A stretch of DNA of 64,000 nucleotides from Paenibacillus sinopodophylli (GCF_005930355.1 NZ_VDBO01000001.1:1089339-1153338), one strand, 5' to 3'. Shown: positions 34,732-43,523, counted from the stretch's first letter. The notes: generated by a model from the letters alone, not told the origin. Numbers and translations are program-made.

Positions 34732-34759
34732 GGCTCGCAGCGATGCGGGCCATTTTTTT
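34732..34759 (+). terminator. intrinsic terminator closing a short transcript
   Basis: GGCTCGC/GCGGGCC stem (one T-G wobble) with an AGCGAT loop, then ATTTTTTTG. Upstream are a hairpin ATCAAC/GTTGAT (near 34698-34715) and a possible promoter (TGTTGA, 16 bases, TATACT at 34683). This would give a transcript near 65 bases with no reading frame, or a terminated leader of the small gene at 34866. Confidence 0.6.
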
Positions 34760-34865
34760 GTTCATTTTTGGAACCTTGTCACCCATAAAAACGTTATAGT
34801 TGAATATACTTTCAGGAACGAAGAAAGCTTGCTGCGCGCAGCCTAAGCTTTAGGAGGCGATTGAA

Positions 34866-35024
34866 ATGGAAACATTCGGAAGAGGCTGCTTGTACATTAT
34901 TTTCGGAGTCATCCTTGTTATGTCACTGGCCTTTATTGTCGGAGATACCATCACAATTCCCTGGTACATTCTAATTCCCCTGATCATACTGGCCTTTTGG
35001 GCTGCTTCGCGAAAAGGGAAATGA
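34866..35024 (+). CDS. small two-helix membrane protein (52 residues)
   Basis: Starts METFGRGCLYIIFGVILVMS and ends FWAASRKGK. Two hydrophobic helices (about 8-26 and 31-47) with a basic C-terminus suggest a hairpin in the membrane. A perfect AGGAGG lies 8 bases before the ATG, which makes a real gene likely despite the short length. No family recognised. A large palindromic terminator follows 16 bases after the stop. Confidence 0.65.
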   Translation: METFGRGCLYIIFGVILVMSLAFIVGDTITIPWYILIPLIILAFWAASRKGK

Positions 35025-35040
35025 ACCCTTTCTATAGGCA

Positions 35041-35086
35041 AAACAATAAACCGTCAGCCGAATATTCGGCTGACGGTTTATTGTTT
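35041..35086. terminator. 46-base perfect palindrome, bidirectional terminator
   Basis: The left arm AAACAATAAACCGTCAGCC and GAAT mirror exactly to the right arm around 35063/35064, with TTTATTGTTT at the end. It lies between the plus-strand small membrane gene and the minus-strand glucosaminidase gene. A perfect palindrome of this size would be the strongest hairpin in the window. Confidence 0.85.
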
Positions 35087-35120
35087 TGTCCGCGGGGTGA
35101 CACATATTTCTTCGTTTCTA

Positions 35121-35894
35121 TTAGACCAGCAGAATAACTCTCGCAACCTGATCCCACGTTACCTTGAGCCCGAGAACAGCAGCTAGTGCACGAATAGGAA
35201 CATAACCCGTCGCTTCTGATAGTAAAGACTCCACAGCAATGCTGTTGATCGTCACTTGCGTGCCATTCCAATCAATTTCCCCTCCATGCGCTTCCCCGAC
35301 TAATCTAGCTGGTATCCACGTCGACCCACCAGTCAAATATCCGCTTGATAGAAATAACCCTTTATTCAGCACCGTTATTCGTTCGGCATCCTTTAGCTTC
35401 TCCGGCATCGGAAATAGCTTGGTTCCCTCCGCATCAACCTTTTTCAAGCCGTATTGATTGATAATTGCTTTCAGCTTGGATGGATACGATGGATCGGTCG
35501 CATAGCCGCAAGCATAGAGCATATCTGCCTGCTTCTCAGGTGTCAGCGCCTGCCGCACACGCTCATACCTAGGAGTCCCGAGCAGTATATCCAAATCCTT
35601 GTAGAAATGATATACGCTTTTGTATGCTCGGAACGCGGCTCTGGTCGTTTCGTTTCTTCCGTCGACAACCTCCCAAGTGCCCTTCACAACAGCTTCGCCA
35701 TGCCAATAGGCATTTCGTTGCCCGCTGCCAACCTTAATGCCACCTAGATTGTACCAGTCATGAATGACTCCACCGGTTTCAAGCAAGTTTTGTGCTAATC
35801 GAACCGATGGCAGCATTGGTGATCCTTCCTGCCAAATGCGAATGACTGTCGGTGCCAGCAGCTCAAAAAATTGTTTCCTTGTCATCTGTGCCAT
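35121..35894 (-). CDS. glucosaminidase-like protein with copper amine oxidase N-like domain
   Basis: 257 residues from the ATG of MAQMTRKQFFELLAP (GGGAG site); a longer frame to 35978 is less likely. Residues 1-150 are a GH73/FlgJ-like N-acetylglucosaminidase fold (Glu in AQNLLETGG, YNLGGIK, FRAYKSVYHFYKDL). The last 90 residues are a copper amine oxidase N-terminal-like stalk (WIPARLVGEAHGG, GYVPIRALAAVLGLKVTWD) common in Paenibacillus exported proteins. No clear signal peptide is visible, which is odd for a wall enzyme; it may leave by another route or with mother-cell lysis. Confidence 0.82.
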   Translation of the reverse strand: MAQMTRKQFFELLAPTVIRIWQEGSPMLPSVRLAQNLLETGGVIHDWYNLGGIKVGSGQRNAYWHGEAVVKGTWEVVDGRNETTRAAFRAYKSVYHFYKDLDILLGTPRYERVRQALTPEKQADMLYACGYATDPSYPSKLKAIINQYGLKKVDAEGTKLFPMPEKLKDAERITVLNKGLFLSSGYLTGGSTWIPARLVGEAHGGEIDWNGTQVTINSIAVESLLSEATGYVPIRALAAVLGLKVTWDQVARVILLV

Positions 35895-36020
35895 TGCTAA
35901 GGCTCCCTTCCGCCGCTTGCTGCGGCTTTGGTACTTACCTGTCCTTATCTGTGTATGCAGCAAGGCGGCAAGGCGCAATGGACAAACGGGTATGAAAGAG
36001 ATGCTGTTCCCTCAAAGACA

Positions 36021-36536
36021 CTAAACAGAAGCGTTATTTTCAATTAAACTTGCAGCTGCTCTCAGATTCCCTTTTTCCTTAGCCAATACCAACGCTGTTG
36101 CTCCATCCTCTGTCTGGGCATCCATGTCTGCCCCATGTTTGATCAACAAACGGATGATTGCAGGACCATCGTCGTGAAGGGCAGCCGCATGCAGGCTGGT
36201 ATGGCCGTTGCTGTCTAGTATATTCGTCTTCGCTCCGTACTCTAGCAGCAGCTTGATAACGGTAAGCTCTTTTTCTCCTGCGATAGCAGCATGCAAAGCC
36301 GTATTAGACGGAATATAACTAACCTTGGAATGGGATAGAGCATTGACCTCCGCCCCGTGCTCCAGCAGCAGCTTAACAGCCGACGCTTGTCCATAATGAG
36401 ATGCATAGCCGAGCAGAGTCAGCCCTTCTTCATTTTCAGCGTTTACCCAAAATGGATTTTCTTTCAAAATTCCGGCTAAACGTACGGTATCTCCCTTGCT
36501 GGACGCTGCAAACATATCATTTATCATTTGATACAA
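36021..36536 (-). CDS. ankyrin-repeat protein
   Basis: 171 residues made of about four ankyrin repeats (GLTLLGYASHYGQASAVKLL, NTALHAAIAGEKELTVIKLL, HTSLHAAALHDDGPAIIRLL, DGATALVLAKEKGNLRAAASL). No signal peptide, no enzyme domain. Such proteins act as protein-binding scaffolds; the partner is not evident from neighbours. A ribosome site GGAGG lies 9 bases before the ATG. Confidence 0.82.
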   Translation of the reverse strand: MYQMINDMFAASSKGDTVRLAGILKENPFWVNAENEEGLTLLGYASHYGQASAVKLLLEHGAEVNALSHSKVSYIPSNTALHAAIAGEKELTVIKLLLEYGAKTNILDSNGHTSLHAAALHDDGPAIIRLLIKHGADMDAQTEDGATALVLAKEKGNLRAAASLIENNASV

Positions 36537-36694
36537 ACCTCCGTTATCTTATACTGAAGTACGATCTCCCCTAATATCTAAGATCGGATATCGTCATCTA
36601 TTCCTGTTCGACAGCCTGTCTTCATTTCCTGTTAAACAAGGAATTATCTCCCAAGGTGAAACGGCTGTCGCCGTCCTTTATTTTTAAATAAACC

Positions 36695-36735
36695 AAAAAA
36701 CCGCCTCATCCGAGCTTTCACTCTGAACGAAGCGG
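36695..36735 (-). terminator. intrinsic terminator after the tatD-like gene
   Basis: CCGCTTC/GATGAGGCGG-type stem (36701-36735, with a large loop) followed on the minus strand by TTTTTTGG. It closes the thiamine-transport to tatD-like operon. Confidence 0.6.
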
Positions 36736-36764
36736 CGATCTTGTATTACGATGAGCATAATGAC

Positions 36765-37571
36765 TTATAATCCATAGAAGCGACGCGTATTCGCAAGCAG
36801 AAGCTGTGCAGTCTGCTCAGCAGACTTCTGCTTTATGCTTGCAATATGCCCAGCCGCATCAGCCGCCATTGCCGGCTTGGTCTGGCGGCCTTCATAAGGG
36901 CCTTCGAACGGCCACGGTCCGTCAGTCTCCACCATCAGCTGTTCGATCGGATATTGTGCTACAAGCTGCCTAATCTCCTCTTCATAAGCAACATCGGGCG
37001 TTATCGACACCATATAGCCGCTGTCAGCCATTCGTTTTATAACGGCATCGCTGCCCTTGAACCAGTGAAAATGTGCTTTGCGGACACCATATTTCTCTAG
37101 AATATCACATGCCTTATCCGCATCCTCATAGACGGCATGCAGAACAATAGGAAGGTCCAGCTCAGCCGCGAGCTCTGCAAAGCGTTCCAGCAGCTCCAAA
37201 TACGGCTTCTCATCAAACGTATCATTTCCCGCTTCAGTTGCTTCCAAACGCATATAATAAGGAAGCCCTACTTCGCCGATTGCGAAGGTCTCGCCAGCTT
37301 CATAGCGCGAGCGAATCCATAAGAACAGCTCATCGATCTGCGAGCTTTCGGGTATCGGCTGTTCCGGATGAAATCCATATGCTAGGAATACACGTCCCGC
37401 ATATTGCCTCGCAAGCGCATGATTTACTTTCGCAGAATCCAGATGCATGGAGACCGCTACGACTGCCTCCACGCCTTCTGAAAAAGCATGCTTCAGCAAC
37501 TCGTTTCGCTCTTCCTCGGCATACAAATCCATATGGATGTGAGCGTCTATGCATGCGTGGAAGTTCTGCAT
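36765..37571 (-). CDS. TatD-family metal-dependent hydrolase
   Basis: About 268 residues from the ATG of MQNFHACIDAHIHMDLY, chosen for GGAGGAG six bases upstream; an ATG at 37619, 8 bases after the ABC gene stop, is a second option. Metal ligands: the HIH pair near residue 12, Glu in FAIGEVGLPY, His in IVLHAVYEDA, His in FHWFKGS and Asp in VETDGPWPF. The family acts on DNA or on small substrates. Its place as last gene of the thiamine-precursor uptake operon suggests a role with pyrimidine breakdown products, which is inference. Confidence 0.8.
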   Translation of the reverse strand: MQNFHACIDAHIHMDLYAEEERNELLKHAFSEGVEAVVAVSMHLDSAKVNHALARQYAGRVFLAYGFHPEQPIPESSQIDELFLWIRSRYEAGETFAIGEVGLPYYMRLEATEAGNDTFDEKPYLELLERFAELAAELDLPIVLHAVYEDADKACDILEKYGVRKAHFHWFKGSDAVIKRMADSGYMVSITPDVAYEEEIRQLVAQYPIEQLMVETDGPWPFEGPYEGRQTKPAMAADAAGHIASIKQKSAEQTAQLLLANTRRFYGL

Positions 37572-37626
37572 ATCAGACTCCTCCGATGCTTGCTGCCTGC
37601 TGCTCCAATCACTTGTCATTCCAGCT

Positions 37627-38415
37627 TCACTCCTCAGCACTGTTCTGAAGCAGCCTATAGATATGCTGCTTCAGCTCGTTAAATCTCGGATCGTTCCATA
37701 TCTCTTCACGACGAGGACGCTCGAATGGAATGATAAATTCATCCAGCACCACAGCAGGAGAAGCTGACATTACAATAATTCGGTCTGACAGAATCAAGGC
37801 TTCTTCAATACTATGCGTGACAAGCAATACCGACCTACGGTTCTGCTCCCATATGGACATGAGCCATTGCTGCATATGCAGCCGGGTTAATGCATCCAAT
37901 GCGCCAAACGGCTCATCCAGCAGCATTAATTGCTGCGGCGCTAGCAGCGCCCTGAGAAAAGACACCCGCTGCTGCATCCCTCCTGACAATACATGAGGAT
38001 AAGCATCTGCATATTCCTGTAGCCCAATCCGCTCCAGCCATTCCTGTGTTGACGACTTCGCTTCTTTGCGATCGATGCCCGATATGGATAGCGACAGCTC
38101 GATATTGCCTGCTACTGTTTCCCAAGGCAGCAATGACGACTGCTGCGGCATATACGAGATATGTCCGCGCTGCCCAGTCGTCTCCTTGCCTCCTATCCAT
38201 ACCTCGCCCTCTGAGGGGCGCTCCAACCCGCCAATCACTTGGAACAGGGTCGTTTTCCCACTCCCTGAAGGTCCAATAATCGAGACGAACTCACCATCCG
38301 CAACCGAAAACGTCAAGCCTGCAAGCACCTCTTTGGCAGCTTTCCCTTTGCCGAACTTCTGCCGAATCCGCTGCACCTGCAACGTTGGCCTTTCATTCTC
38401 AATGCCACTGCTCAT
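37627..38415 (-). CDS. thiZ: ABC transporter ATPase for a thiamine precursor
   Basis: Energises the ThiXYZ-type importer, 262 residues. Walker A is GPSGSGKTTLF, Q-loop YMPQQSSLLPW, signature LSGGMQQRVSFLRALL, Walker B LMLLDEPFGALDALTR and switch His in VTHSIEEAL. It belongs to the taurine/nitrate/aliphatic sulfonate-type ATPases that serve NMT1-like binding proteins. GAGGTG precedes the ATG. It lies 4 bases after the permease stop, and the whole operon is headed by a TPP riboswitch. The gene symbol rests on this context. Confidence 0.87.
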   Translation of the reverse strand: MSSGIENERPTLQVQRIRQKFGKGKAAKEVLAGLTFSVADGEFVSIIGPSGSGKTTLFQVIGGLERPSEGEVWIGGKETTGQRGHISYMPQQSSLLPWETVAGNIELSLSISGIDRKEAKSSTQEWLERIGLQEYADAYPHVLSGGMQQRVSFLRALLAPQQLMLLDEPFGALDALTRLHMQQWLMSIWEQNRRSVLLVTHSIEEALILSDRIIVMSASPAVVLDEFIIPFERPRREEIWNDPRFNELKQHIYRLLQNSAEE

Positions 38416-38419
38416 TTGG

Positions 38420-39193
38420 CTATTTCACCTCTTTCTCAGGACGCCAACGAATGACGAGACGCTCTGCCAGCGTAACAAGTCCGAACAACGACAAGCTAAG
38501 CGCAACGATGATAAACACAGCAGCAAATACCCGATCAGGCAAAAAGCCTTTGGAGGAGATTAGCATGAACGCTCCGAGCCCCTTGTTCGTCCCGAGCCAT
38601 TCTGCGACTACTGCACTTAATACGCTGTAAGAGGCTGCAATTTTCAATCCGGAAAACAAATGAACAATGGCATGCGGCAGCTCCAAATGCCAGAACAACC
38701 GGAATCTGCGGATTCCAATCATTTGCAAATAATTTCGGAGCTGTGCATCCGTATTCGTCAAGCCGTTCAGCATCGCTACCGTAATCGGGAAAAAACATAC
38801 CATAATGACAAGCAGCGCCTTTGGCAGCAGTCCCCACCCAAGCAGCATCGTCAGAATGGGAGCAATTGCAATGACAGGAACGTTCTGTGTCAGCACAAGC
38901 AGCGGGTAGACAGCGGTTCGCGCACCCGGAATAAGATGCAGCAAAGCGGCGAGCACGAAGCCCACCGCTGATCCTCCCACGAAGCCGATGAGTGTTAGCT
39001 GCACCGTTGCTTTTGTATGATCCAAGAGCCTAGGCCAAACCTGAATTGCCTCTTCCACAATCGAGAATGGAGACGGAAGCAGCCACTGCTCGAACAACTC
39101 CAGATAGGCGGCAATCTGCCAGCCGGCCAGCAGCACGATCATCAGTGTCGCCGGCGGCCATATTTTGGACCATACGTTCTTCTTATTGCCCAT
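38420..39193 (-). CDS. thiX: ABC transporter permease for a thiamine precursor
   Basis: Membrane component of the importer, 257 residues with six helices. The EAA-like loop is LRNYLQMIGIRRFRLFWHLE, followed by PHAIVHLFSGLKIAASYS, the usual pattern of SsuC/ThiX-type permeases. It overlaps the end of the thiamine-binding-type gene upstream by 11 bases, showing tight coupling. Confidence 0.87.
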   Translation of the reverse strand: MGNKKNVWSKIWPPATLMIVLLAGWQIAAYLELFEQWLLPSPFSIVEEAIQVWPRLLDHTKATVQLTLIGFVGGSAVGFVLAALLHLIPGARTAVYPLLVLTQNVPVIAIAPILTMLLGWGLLPKALLVIMVCFFPITVAMLNGLTNTDAQLRNYLQMIGIRRFRLFWHLELPHAIVHLFSGLKIAASYSVLSAVVAEWLGTNKGLGAFMLISSKGFLPDRVFAAVFIIVALSLSLFGLVTLAERLVIRWRPEKEVK

Positions 39194-39485
39194 CAGGGTA
39201 TTTCTCCAGCAGTCTTCCCATAGAAGCGCCGTTTGCCGGATTATAATAAATTTTAATTTGCGAAATAACCGAAGGGCAGCCGAGCTCTGTCATCGCTTCG
39301 CTCATGGACTGCACCACACTCAGCAAATGGCTAAGCTCGCCTTCCATTGTCGTCTCAAGCGGCGCTACACGGTATGGCACGCCTGCCGCTTTGATGATCT
39401 CAATTGCGCGATCAACATAAGGGATAACACTTTCTCCGCCTGGTGTTGTCGGTAGTATTTGAATGCTTACAAGAGCGTTTGCCAT
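39183..39485 (-). CDS. thiamine-binding MTH1187/YqgV-type protein
   Basis: About 100 residues starting at the ATG of MANALVSIQILPTTPGG (GAAGGA six bases before it). The ferredoxin-like fold of the DUF77 family is evident: VSIQILPTTPGGESVIPYVD and VPYRVAPLETTMEGEL. Members bind thiamine or a precursor in the cytoplasm. Inserted between the binding protein and the permease under a TPP riboswitch, it may receive or sense the imported pyrimidine. Confidence 0.85.
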   Translation of the reverse strand: MANALVSIQILPTTPGGESVIPYVDRAIEIIKAAGVPYRVAPLETTMEGELSHLLSVVQSMSEAMTELGCPSVISQIKIYYNPANGASMGRLLEKYPDGQ

Positions 39486-39556
39486 CTTCATTCCTTCTTT
39501 CTTCTTGGTTGTCAGCAGCAGCCTGCTTATGCCGCCTATTCCTTATCATTCAGCCG

Positions 39557-40603
39557 TTATTCGGGCAAAAACTCGTTCGTAAACGCGTTGTTTGCCTCAA
39601 GCTCTTTCTCCAGCAGCTTGTGCTCGAACATCCAGTTTGCATAGTTTTCCCATACACTGAGCTTCTGCTCTCCCCAGCGCGGTGCATCGTCTTGATACTT
39701 CGGACTCAGCCACTTCTGACTCGCGCGCACGAGCTCTGCGTTCAGATCCGGCTCCGCTTTGATCAGAATTTCCGCTGCATCATCTGGATTGTCAATCGCA
39801 TATTGGTAGCCCTCTGCCGCTCCAGCTGTAAACGCCTTAACGATTTCTGGCTTATCCTTGATCATCGCTTCACTTGTCGTCAGCACGGGTGTATAGTAAT
39901 CCAGCTTGTCACTGTAATCGGTCAAATAGAGCATATTGATTTTCTCGCCGCGCAATTCAGCTTCTACGCCTGTCCATGCATAATAGATCCACGCAAAATC
40001 AATATCCCGCTTCACGGCCGTGAAAAAATCACTGTCGCCGATGCTGATCATATTGACCTTAGCCACATCCGCGCCTTTCTCCTGCATGAGCGACTGAATG
40101 ACAGCCTCCTCAACGGGAGCACCCCAGCCTCCATAGGTTTTGCCTTCGAATTTCTCAGGAGAATCAATGCCTTTCGCCAGCGGCGATGCAAATCCGGACG
40201 TGTTGTGCTGAATAACTGCCGCAAGCGATACGAGCGGCACCCCTGCAATTCGGGCCATCGTAATCGACTCTTGGTAGCTTACGCCGAACTGCACACTGCC
40301 GGATGCAACCATCTGATCGGCTCCGGTCTGACCAGGCTGAATAATTTCTACGTCAAGTCCCTGCTCCTTAAAATAACCTTTATCTCTGGCTACGTACAGC
40401 CCCGTATGATTCGTATTTGGCGTCCAATCGAGTACAACCTGCACCTTTTCAAGCGGCTTGTCCGCCGTCCCCGTTTGTTCCTTAGGCTCATTGCTCGCTG
40501 TCGGCGCATTGCCATTGGAGCCGCAGCCCGCCAGCGTTAATCCGATAATAAGCATCGTGCTTGCCATTCTCCACGACAGTTTCCCTGGTTTTTTCAACAA
40601 CAT
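39557..40603 (-). CDS. thiY: NMT1/THI5-like substrate-binding lipoprotein
   Basis: Binds a thiamine pyrimidine precursor (HMP or formylaminopyrimidine in known ThiY) outside the membrane, 348 residues. The lipobox is GLTLAGCG (Cys near 27), then VQVVLDWTPNTNHTGLYVAR, the hallmark of the family, and QPGQTGADQMVASGSVQFGV. The first gene after the TPP riboswitch, with GAGGGGAACG before the ATG. It is down-regulated when thiamine pyrophosphate is plentiful. Confidence 0.9.
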   Translation of the reverse strand: MLLKKPGKLSWRMASTMLIIGLTLAGCGSNGNAPTASNEPKEQTGTADKPLEKVQVVLDWTPNTNHTGLYVARDKGYFKEQGLDVEIIQPGQTGADQMVASGSVQFGVSYQESITMARIAGVPLVSLAAVIQHNTSGFASPLAKGIDSPEKFEGKTYGGWGAPVEEAVIQSLMQEKGADVAKVNMISIGDSDFFTAVKRDIDFAWIYYAWTGVEAELRGEKINMLYLTDYSDKLDYYTPVLTTSEAMIKDKPEIVKAFTAGAAEGYQYAIDNPDDAAEILIKAEPDLNAELVRASQKWLSPKYQDDAPRWGEQKLSVWENYANWMFEHKLLEKELEANNAFTNEFLPE

Positions 40604-40735
40604 GATTTGTTCGTTCCCCTCTCACCGCTCCTATTTGTCTCTCATGACGAACCCTCAACGCATCCGGTGCCTAGCTGCAGTATTCCCTATTATGTATAGA
40701 GAAAGGATGCCAAAATCATATCCACTCCAATACGT

Positions 40736-40767
40736 CAAAAAAAGCGTCCTCCCAATCTGGAGGACGC
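40736..40767 (-). terminator. terminator of the TPP riboswitch
   Basis: GCGTCCTCC/GGAGGACGC stem with a 6-base loop (40744-40767) followed by seven T on the minus strand. It lies about 75 bases after the aptamer and 130 before thiY, so TPP binding probably acts by premature termination. Confidence 0.85.
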
Positions 40768-40842
40768 CTTATAATCGGCTGTGCAGCTATTATGCCGGCA
40801 TATGCTTGATCTCTATGATCCAGCTTGCCTGACAAACAGAGC

Positions 40843-40934
40843 TTCTGTCCCTACGCTGGCATTATCCAGATCAGGTTTAACGGGTCGGAATTGTACTTAT
40901 AATCCCCTCTCAGCCGGCCTAACCAGCTCCCCGG
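40843..40934 (-). ncRNA. TPP riboswitch (thi box) aptamer
   Basis: On the minus strand the conserved parts occur in order: GGGGAGC, GGCTGAGAGG (J2-3 region with CTGAGA), ACCCGTTAAACCTGATCTGG, then ATAATGCCAGCGTAGGGA. These are the diagnostic sequences of the class, and both the pyrimidine- and pyrophosphate-sensing helices can form. It controls thiY, the thiamine-binding-type gene, thiX, thiZ and probably the tatD-like gene. Confidence 0.95.
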
Positions 40935-41095
40935 AACATATTCGGTTTCGTCAATACCATTCATTGTATAGCATAAACCGACAGTAGCGCTAGTTTTTTT
41001 TGAAATATAGTAAAGTGTATCCGTAGGCTATACATGCTTTATATTTCTCGGAATGAACGCATCGCCAAAGGAAGGAGACAGCCAGCCGGTTCACC

Positions 41096-43429
41096 TTAAG
41101 AATGACGAGCATCGTACGGCCAACGCTTGCTCTTTCTGCACACGGCAACGATGTACATAGGCTCCGCGCTCTTTATCTCGTGCAGCGGAATCAGCTCATG
41201 CGGATTCCATGTCCGCTTATGCGCCTCTGCCCGATCCGGTGCAATACCGTGAAGCTCGCGCAGCCAGCGCATCGTAGGAAACAATGAATCATCGTACACA
41301 TTTTGACCATAAACAGCCTCGACAGCATAATGCTGTACCAGCTCCCCAATAAGCTCTGCTGTACGATACTCGAAGCGATGATGCTGATTGAAGGGCAGCT
41401 CTTCGAAATAAATGGGCGTATTCGTAACAGTCCGGTTCGGTGTCGAGACGATAAACAAACCGCCCTCCTTCAGTACCCGGGCCGATTCCTTGATCCAATC
41501 TGCGCCTGATGCAACATGTTCAATCGTCTCGAACGAAACGACGACATCGAAGGATGCATCCCCGAAGGGCAGCGCCAGTACATCTCCTTCTACGAACGAT
41601 ATATCGGTGCCCCCGTAATCGCGTTTCGCCAGCTCAAGCGAAGCAAGATCCACATCGACACCAATGACCTCAGCTGCACCGGATCGCTTCAGCATCTCGC
41701 TGCCGTAACCTGCTCCGCAAGCCGCATCCAGTACTCGAAGACCACTTACCAACCGGCTTGCAAATACATAACGACTCATATGCTCATTGTACACGCTGCT
41801 GTAGTCTTGCTTCACAGTTCGATTGACGACAAGGCGCTCACCTGTAAATGCCACATCGTTTTGTTCCGCTACTTCGTCAGACTGCTCCTGCTTTTGCTCC
41901 GGCACGGCGGTCTTCGTCTCTAACTCGTCAACGTCCTCAGCCGTTGACACTACTAGTGCGGGCTCCTCCAACTGTTTCCCCGCTTCCGATTCGCTGCTCT
42001 CTGTCGCAGTAGATTGCGCTTGCTCCTGCTCAGCTGTTTCCTGCTGGCCATCATCATGTCCTAAACGTCCATATACGAGCAAATAGGCAGCTGTCAGCTC
42101 ATTCGAGATCGCTTCGTCCGTCAACTGCTCAAGCATACGGATATAAGCTTGCTCATCCTCAGGCTTATTCTCAGCAAGCGTGACCTTCACATACGAGAAG
42201 CCCGATTGCACAAATAATTGATTAACCTGCTGCATCGTGTACTGCATGACCGCTTGGCGTTGTGCGTTCACATTCGCCGGATCTAGATATTGCTTAATGT
42301 TCGCATAATAGAATCGGTTGGCGAAGCATCCGGCAATCCAGCCCCCTGGTGCCAGCAAGCTGACAAGCCGCTTCATCGTTTGCGGCGTTCCGTACGCATG
42401 AGCATCTCCGATAATAATGCCGCTCAAGCCTTCATCCGGGAGCACCCAATCATCTGGCTCACTCGAGCGGAATACGGTAATCCCTGACCCTTCGGCAACC
42501 CGTGCAGCCAGCTCGTTGCGCTCGACCCCGAACCAAGCCGCGCCAGGAAATTGCTGCTTCATATGAAGGATGGTCGCTCCACAGCCGCAGCCGATTTCCA
42601 GAATTGCGCAGCCCTCGCGCTTGTAGCCATGAGATTCCCGCCTGATTACCGTACTGAAATCCATTCGGATATGCGTCGCTTCCCCGGGATGAAAGCCCCA
42701 CTTCACCTTGAAAATATTCGTGTTGTTCTCAAACGTTTTCCGGTAAGCCTCCGGCTCCGAGCTGAAAGATACACTACCGTAATGATGAATAAAGGTGTCC
42801 CCGCACAAGATGAGCTTGTAGCCTGCTAGCCGCAGCCGCAAGCCGTAATCGTCATCCTCGAAATTGCCGATACCGAAGCACTCATCAAGCGGCCCCACCC
42901 GCTCGGTTGCCTCGCGCCGCATGAGCATGCAGTAACCGACCAGCTTAACCCGCTCTTCCCATTTCGTACGATCCGGAATCGCATGCAGTGCGGATGCGAA
43001 CAGCTCCATCTCTTCAATCGTCTGATAGGTAACTGGAATCGTTGTCCAATAGGAAGCGGAGTTCGTAACGGGGCTGACCGCTCCTATGGTTTCATCGCTA
43101 AGCAAGCAGCGCAGCAAGCCGTCAAGCCAGCCTGGCGTCACAATCGTATCGTTATTGAGCAGCATAAGAAACTCGCCCGAAGCGGCCGCCATACCTTGGT
43201 TGCAGCCTTTCGGGAAGCCCGCATTGGTATGATTTTGTATTAGCGTAATATCGCTTTCATTCTCGGCCCATTCCACCGTACCATCCGTCGACGCGTTATC
43301 CACCACAATCAGCTCATAGCTGCCATGCTGCGTATGGCGCCGAATGCTCTCCACGCATTGCTTCGTATAGGTAAGCTTATTATAAGTAACAAGTATAATA
43401 CTTGTTATCCTTCTACTGGCATCGCTCAC
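41096..43429 (-). CDS. glycosyltransferase 2 fused to two methyltransferase domains
   Basis: About 777 residues from GTG at 43429 (GAGGGGG six bases before; a TTG five codons earlier is less likely). Domain 1 (about 8-235): GT-A glycosyltransferase with VVDNASTDGT, LLNNDTIVTPGWLD and NFEDDDYGLRLR. Domain 2 (about 265-445): Rossmann methyltransferase with ILEIGCGCGATILH. An acidic, Gln/Glu/Thr-rich linker (about 455-530). Domain 3 (about 545-720): class I methyltransferase with VLDAACGAGYGSEML and VVSFETIEHV. This is the build of cell-surface glycan enzymes that add and cap or modify a sugar. No membrane segments, so cytoplasmic. The glycan target is unknown. Confidence 0.82.
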   Translation of the reverse strand: MSDASRRITSIILVTYNKLTYTKQCVESIRRHTQHGSYELIVVDNASTDGTVEWAENESDITLIQNHTNAGFPKGCNQGMAAASGEFLMLLNNDTIVTPGWLDGLLRCLLSDETIGAVSPVTNSASYWTTIPVTYQTIEEMELFASALHAIPDRTKWEERVKLVGYCMLMRREATERVGPLDECFGIGNFEDDDYGLRLRLAGYKLILCGDTFIHHYGSVSFSSEPEAYRKTFENNTNIFKVKWGFHPGEATHIRMDFSTVIRRESHGYKREGCAILEIGCGCGATILHMKQQFPGAAWFGVERNELAARVAEGSGITVFRSSEPDDWVLPDEGLSGIIIGDAHAYGTPQTMKRLVSLLAPGGWIAGCFANRFYYANIKQYLDPANVNAQRQAVMQYTMQQVNQLFVQSGFSYVKVTLAENKPEDEQAYIRMLEQLTDEAISNELTAAYLLVYGRLGHDDGQQETAEQEQAQSTATESSESEAGKQLEEPALVVSTAEDVDELETKTAVPEQKQEQSDEVAEQNDVAFTGERLVVNRTVKQDYSSVYNEHMSRYVFASRLVSGLRVLDAACGAGYGSEMLKRSGAAEVIGVDVDLASLELAKRDYGGTDISFVEGDVLALPFGDASFDVVVSFETIEHVASGADWIKESARVLKEGGLFIVSTPNRTVTNTPIYFEELPFNQHHRFEYRTAELIGELVQHYAVEAVYGQNVYDDSLFPTMRWLRELHGIAPDRAEAHKRTWNPHELIPLHEIKSAEPMYIVAVCRKSKRWPYDARHS

Positions 43430-43523
43430 GCGTATCCCCCTCAAGCCGTCGTCGACCGTTCATCCATTCCATAAATTATGTTGGAACAGCCGTTTGGGTG
43501 AGAAACTCGTGATAGAAGGCAGC

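Noticed and set aside
39443-40540. A 365-residue plus-strand frame opposite thiY.
   Set aside because: Antisense to a gene with a lipobox, family motifs and a riboswitch; the frame has no start signal and a Leu/Arg/Cys-rich composition.
41040-41095. Possible extra regulatory element after the glycosyltransferase fusion, with AGCCGGTTCACC resembling the hairpin motif.
   Set aside because: Only about ten bases agree with the other copies and no stem forms.
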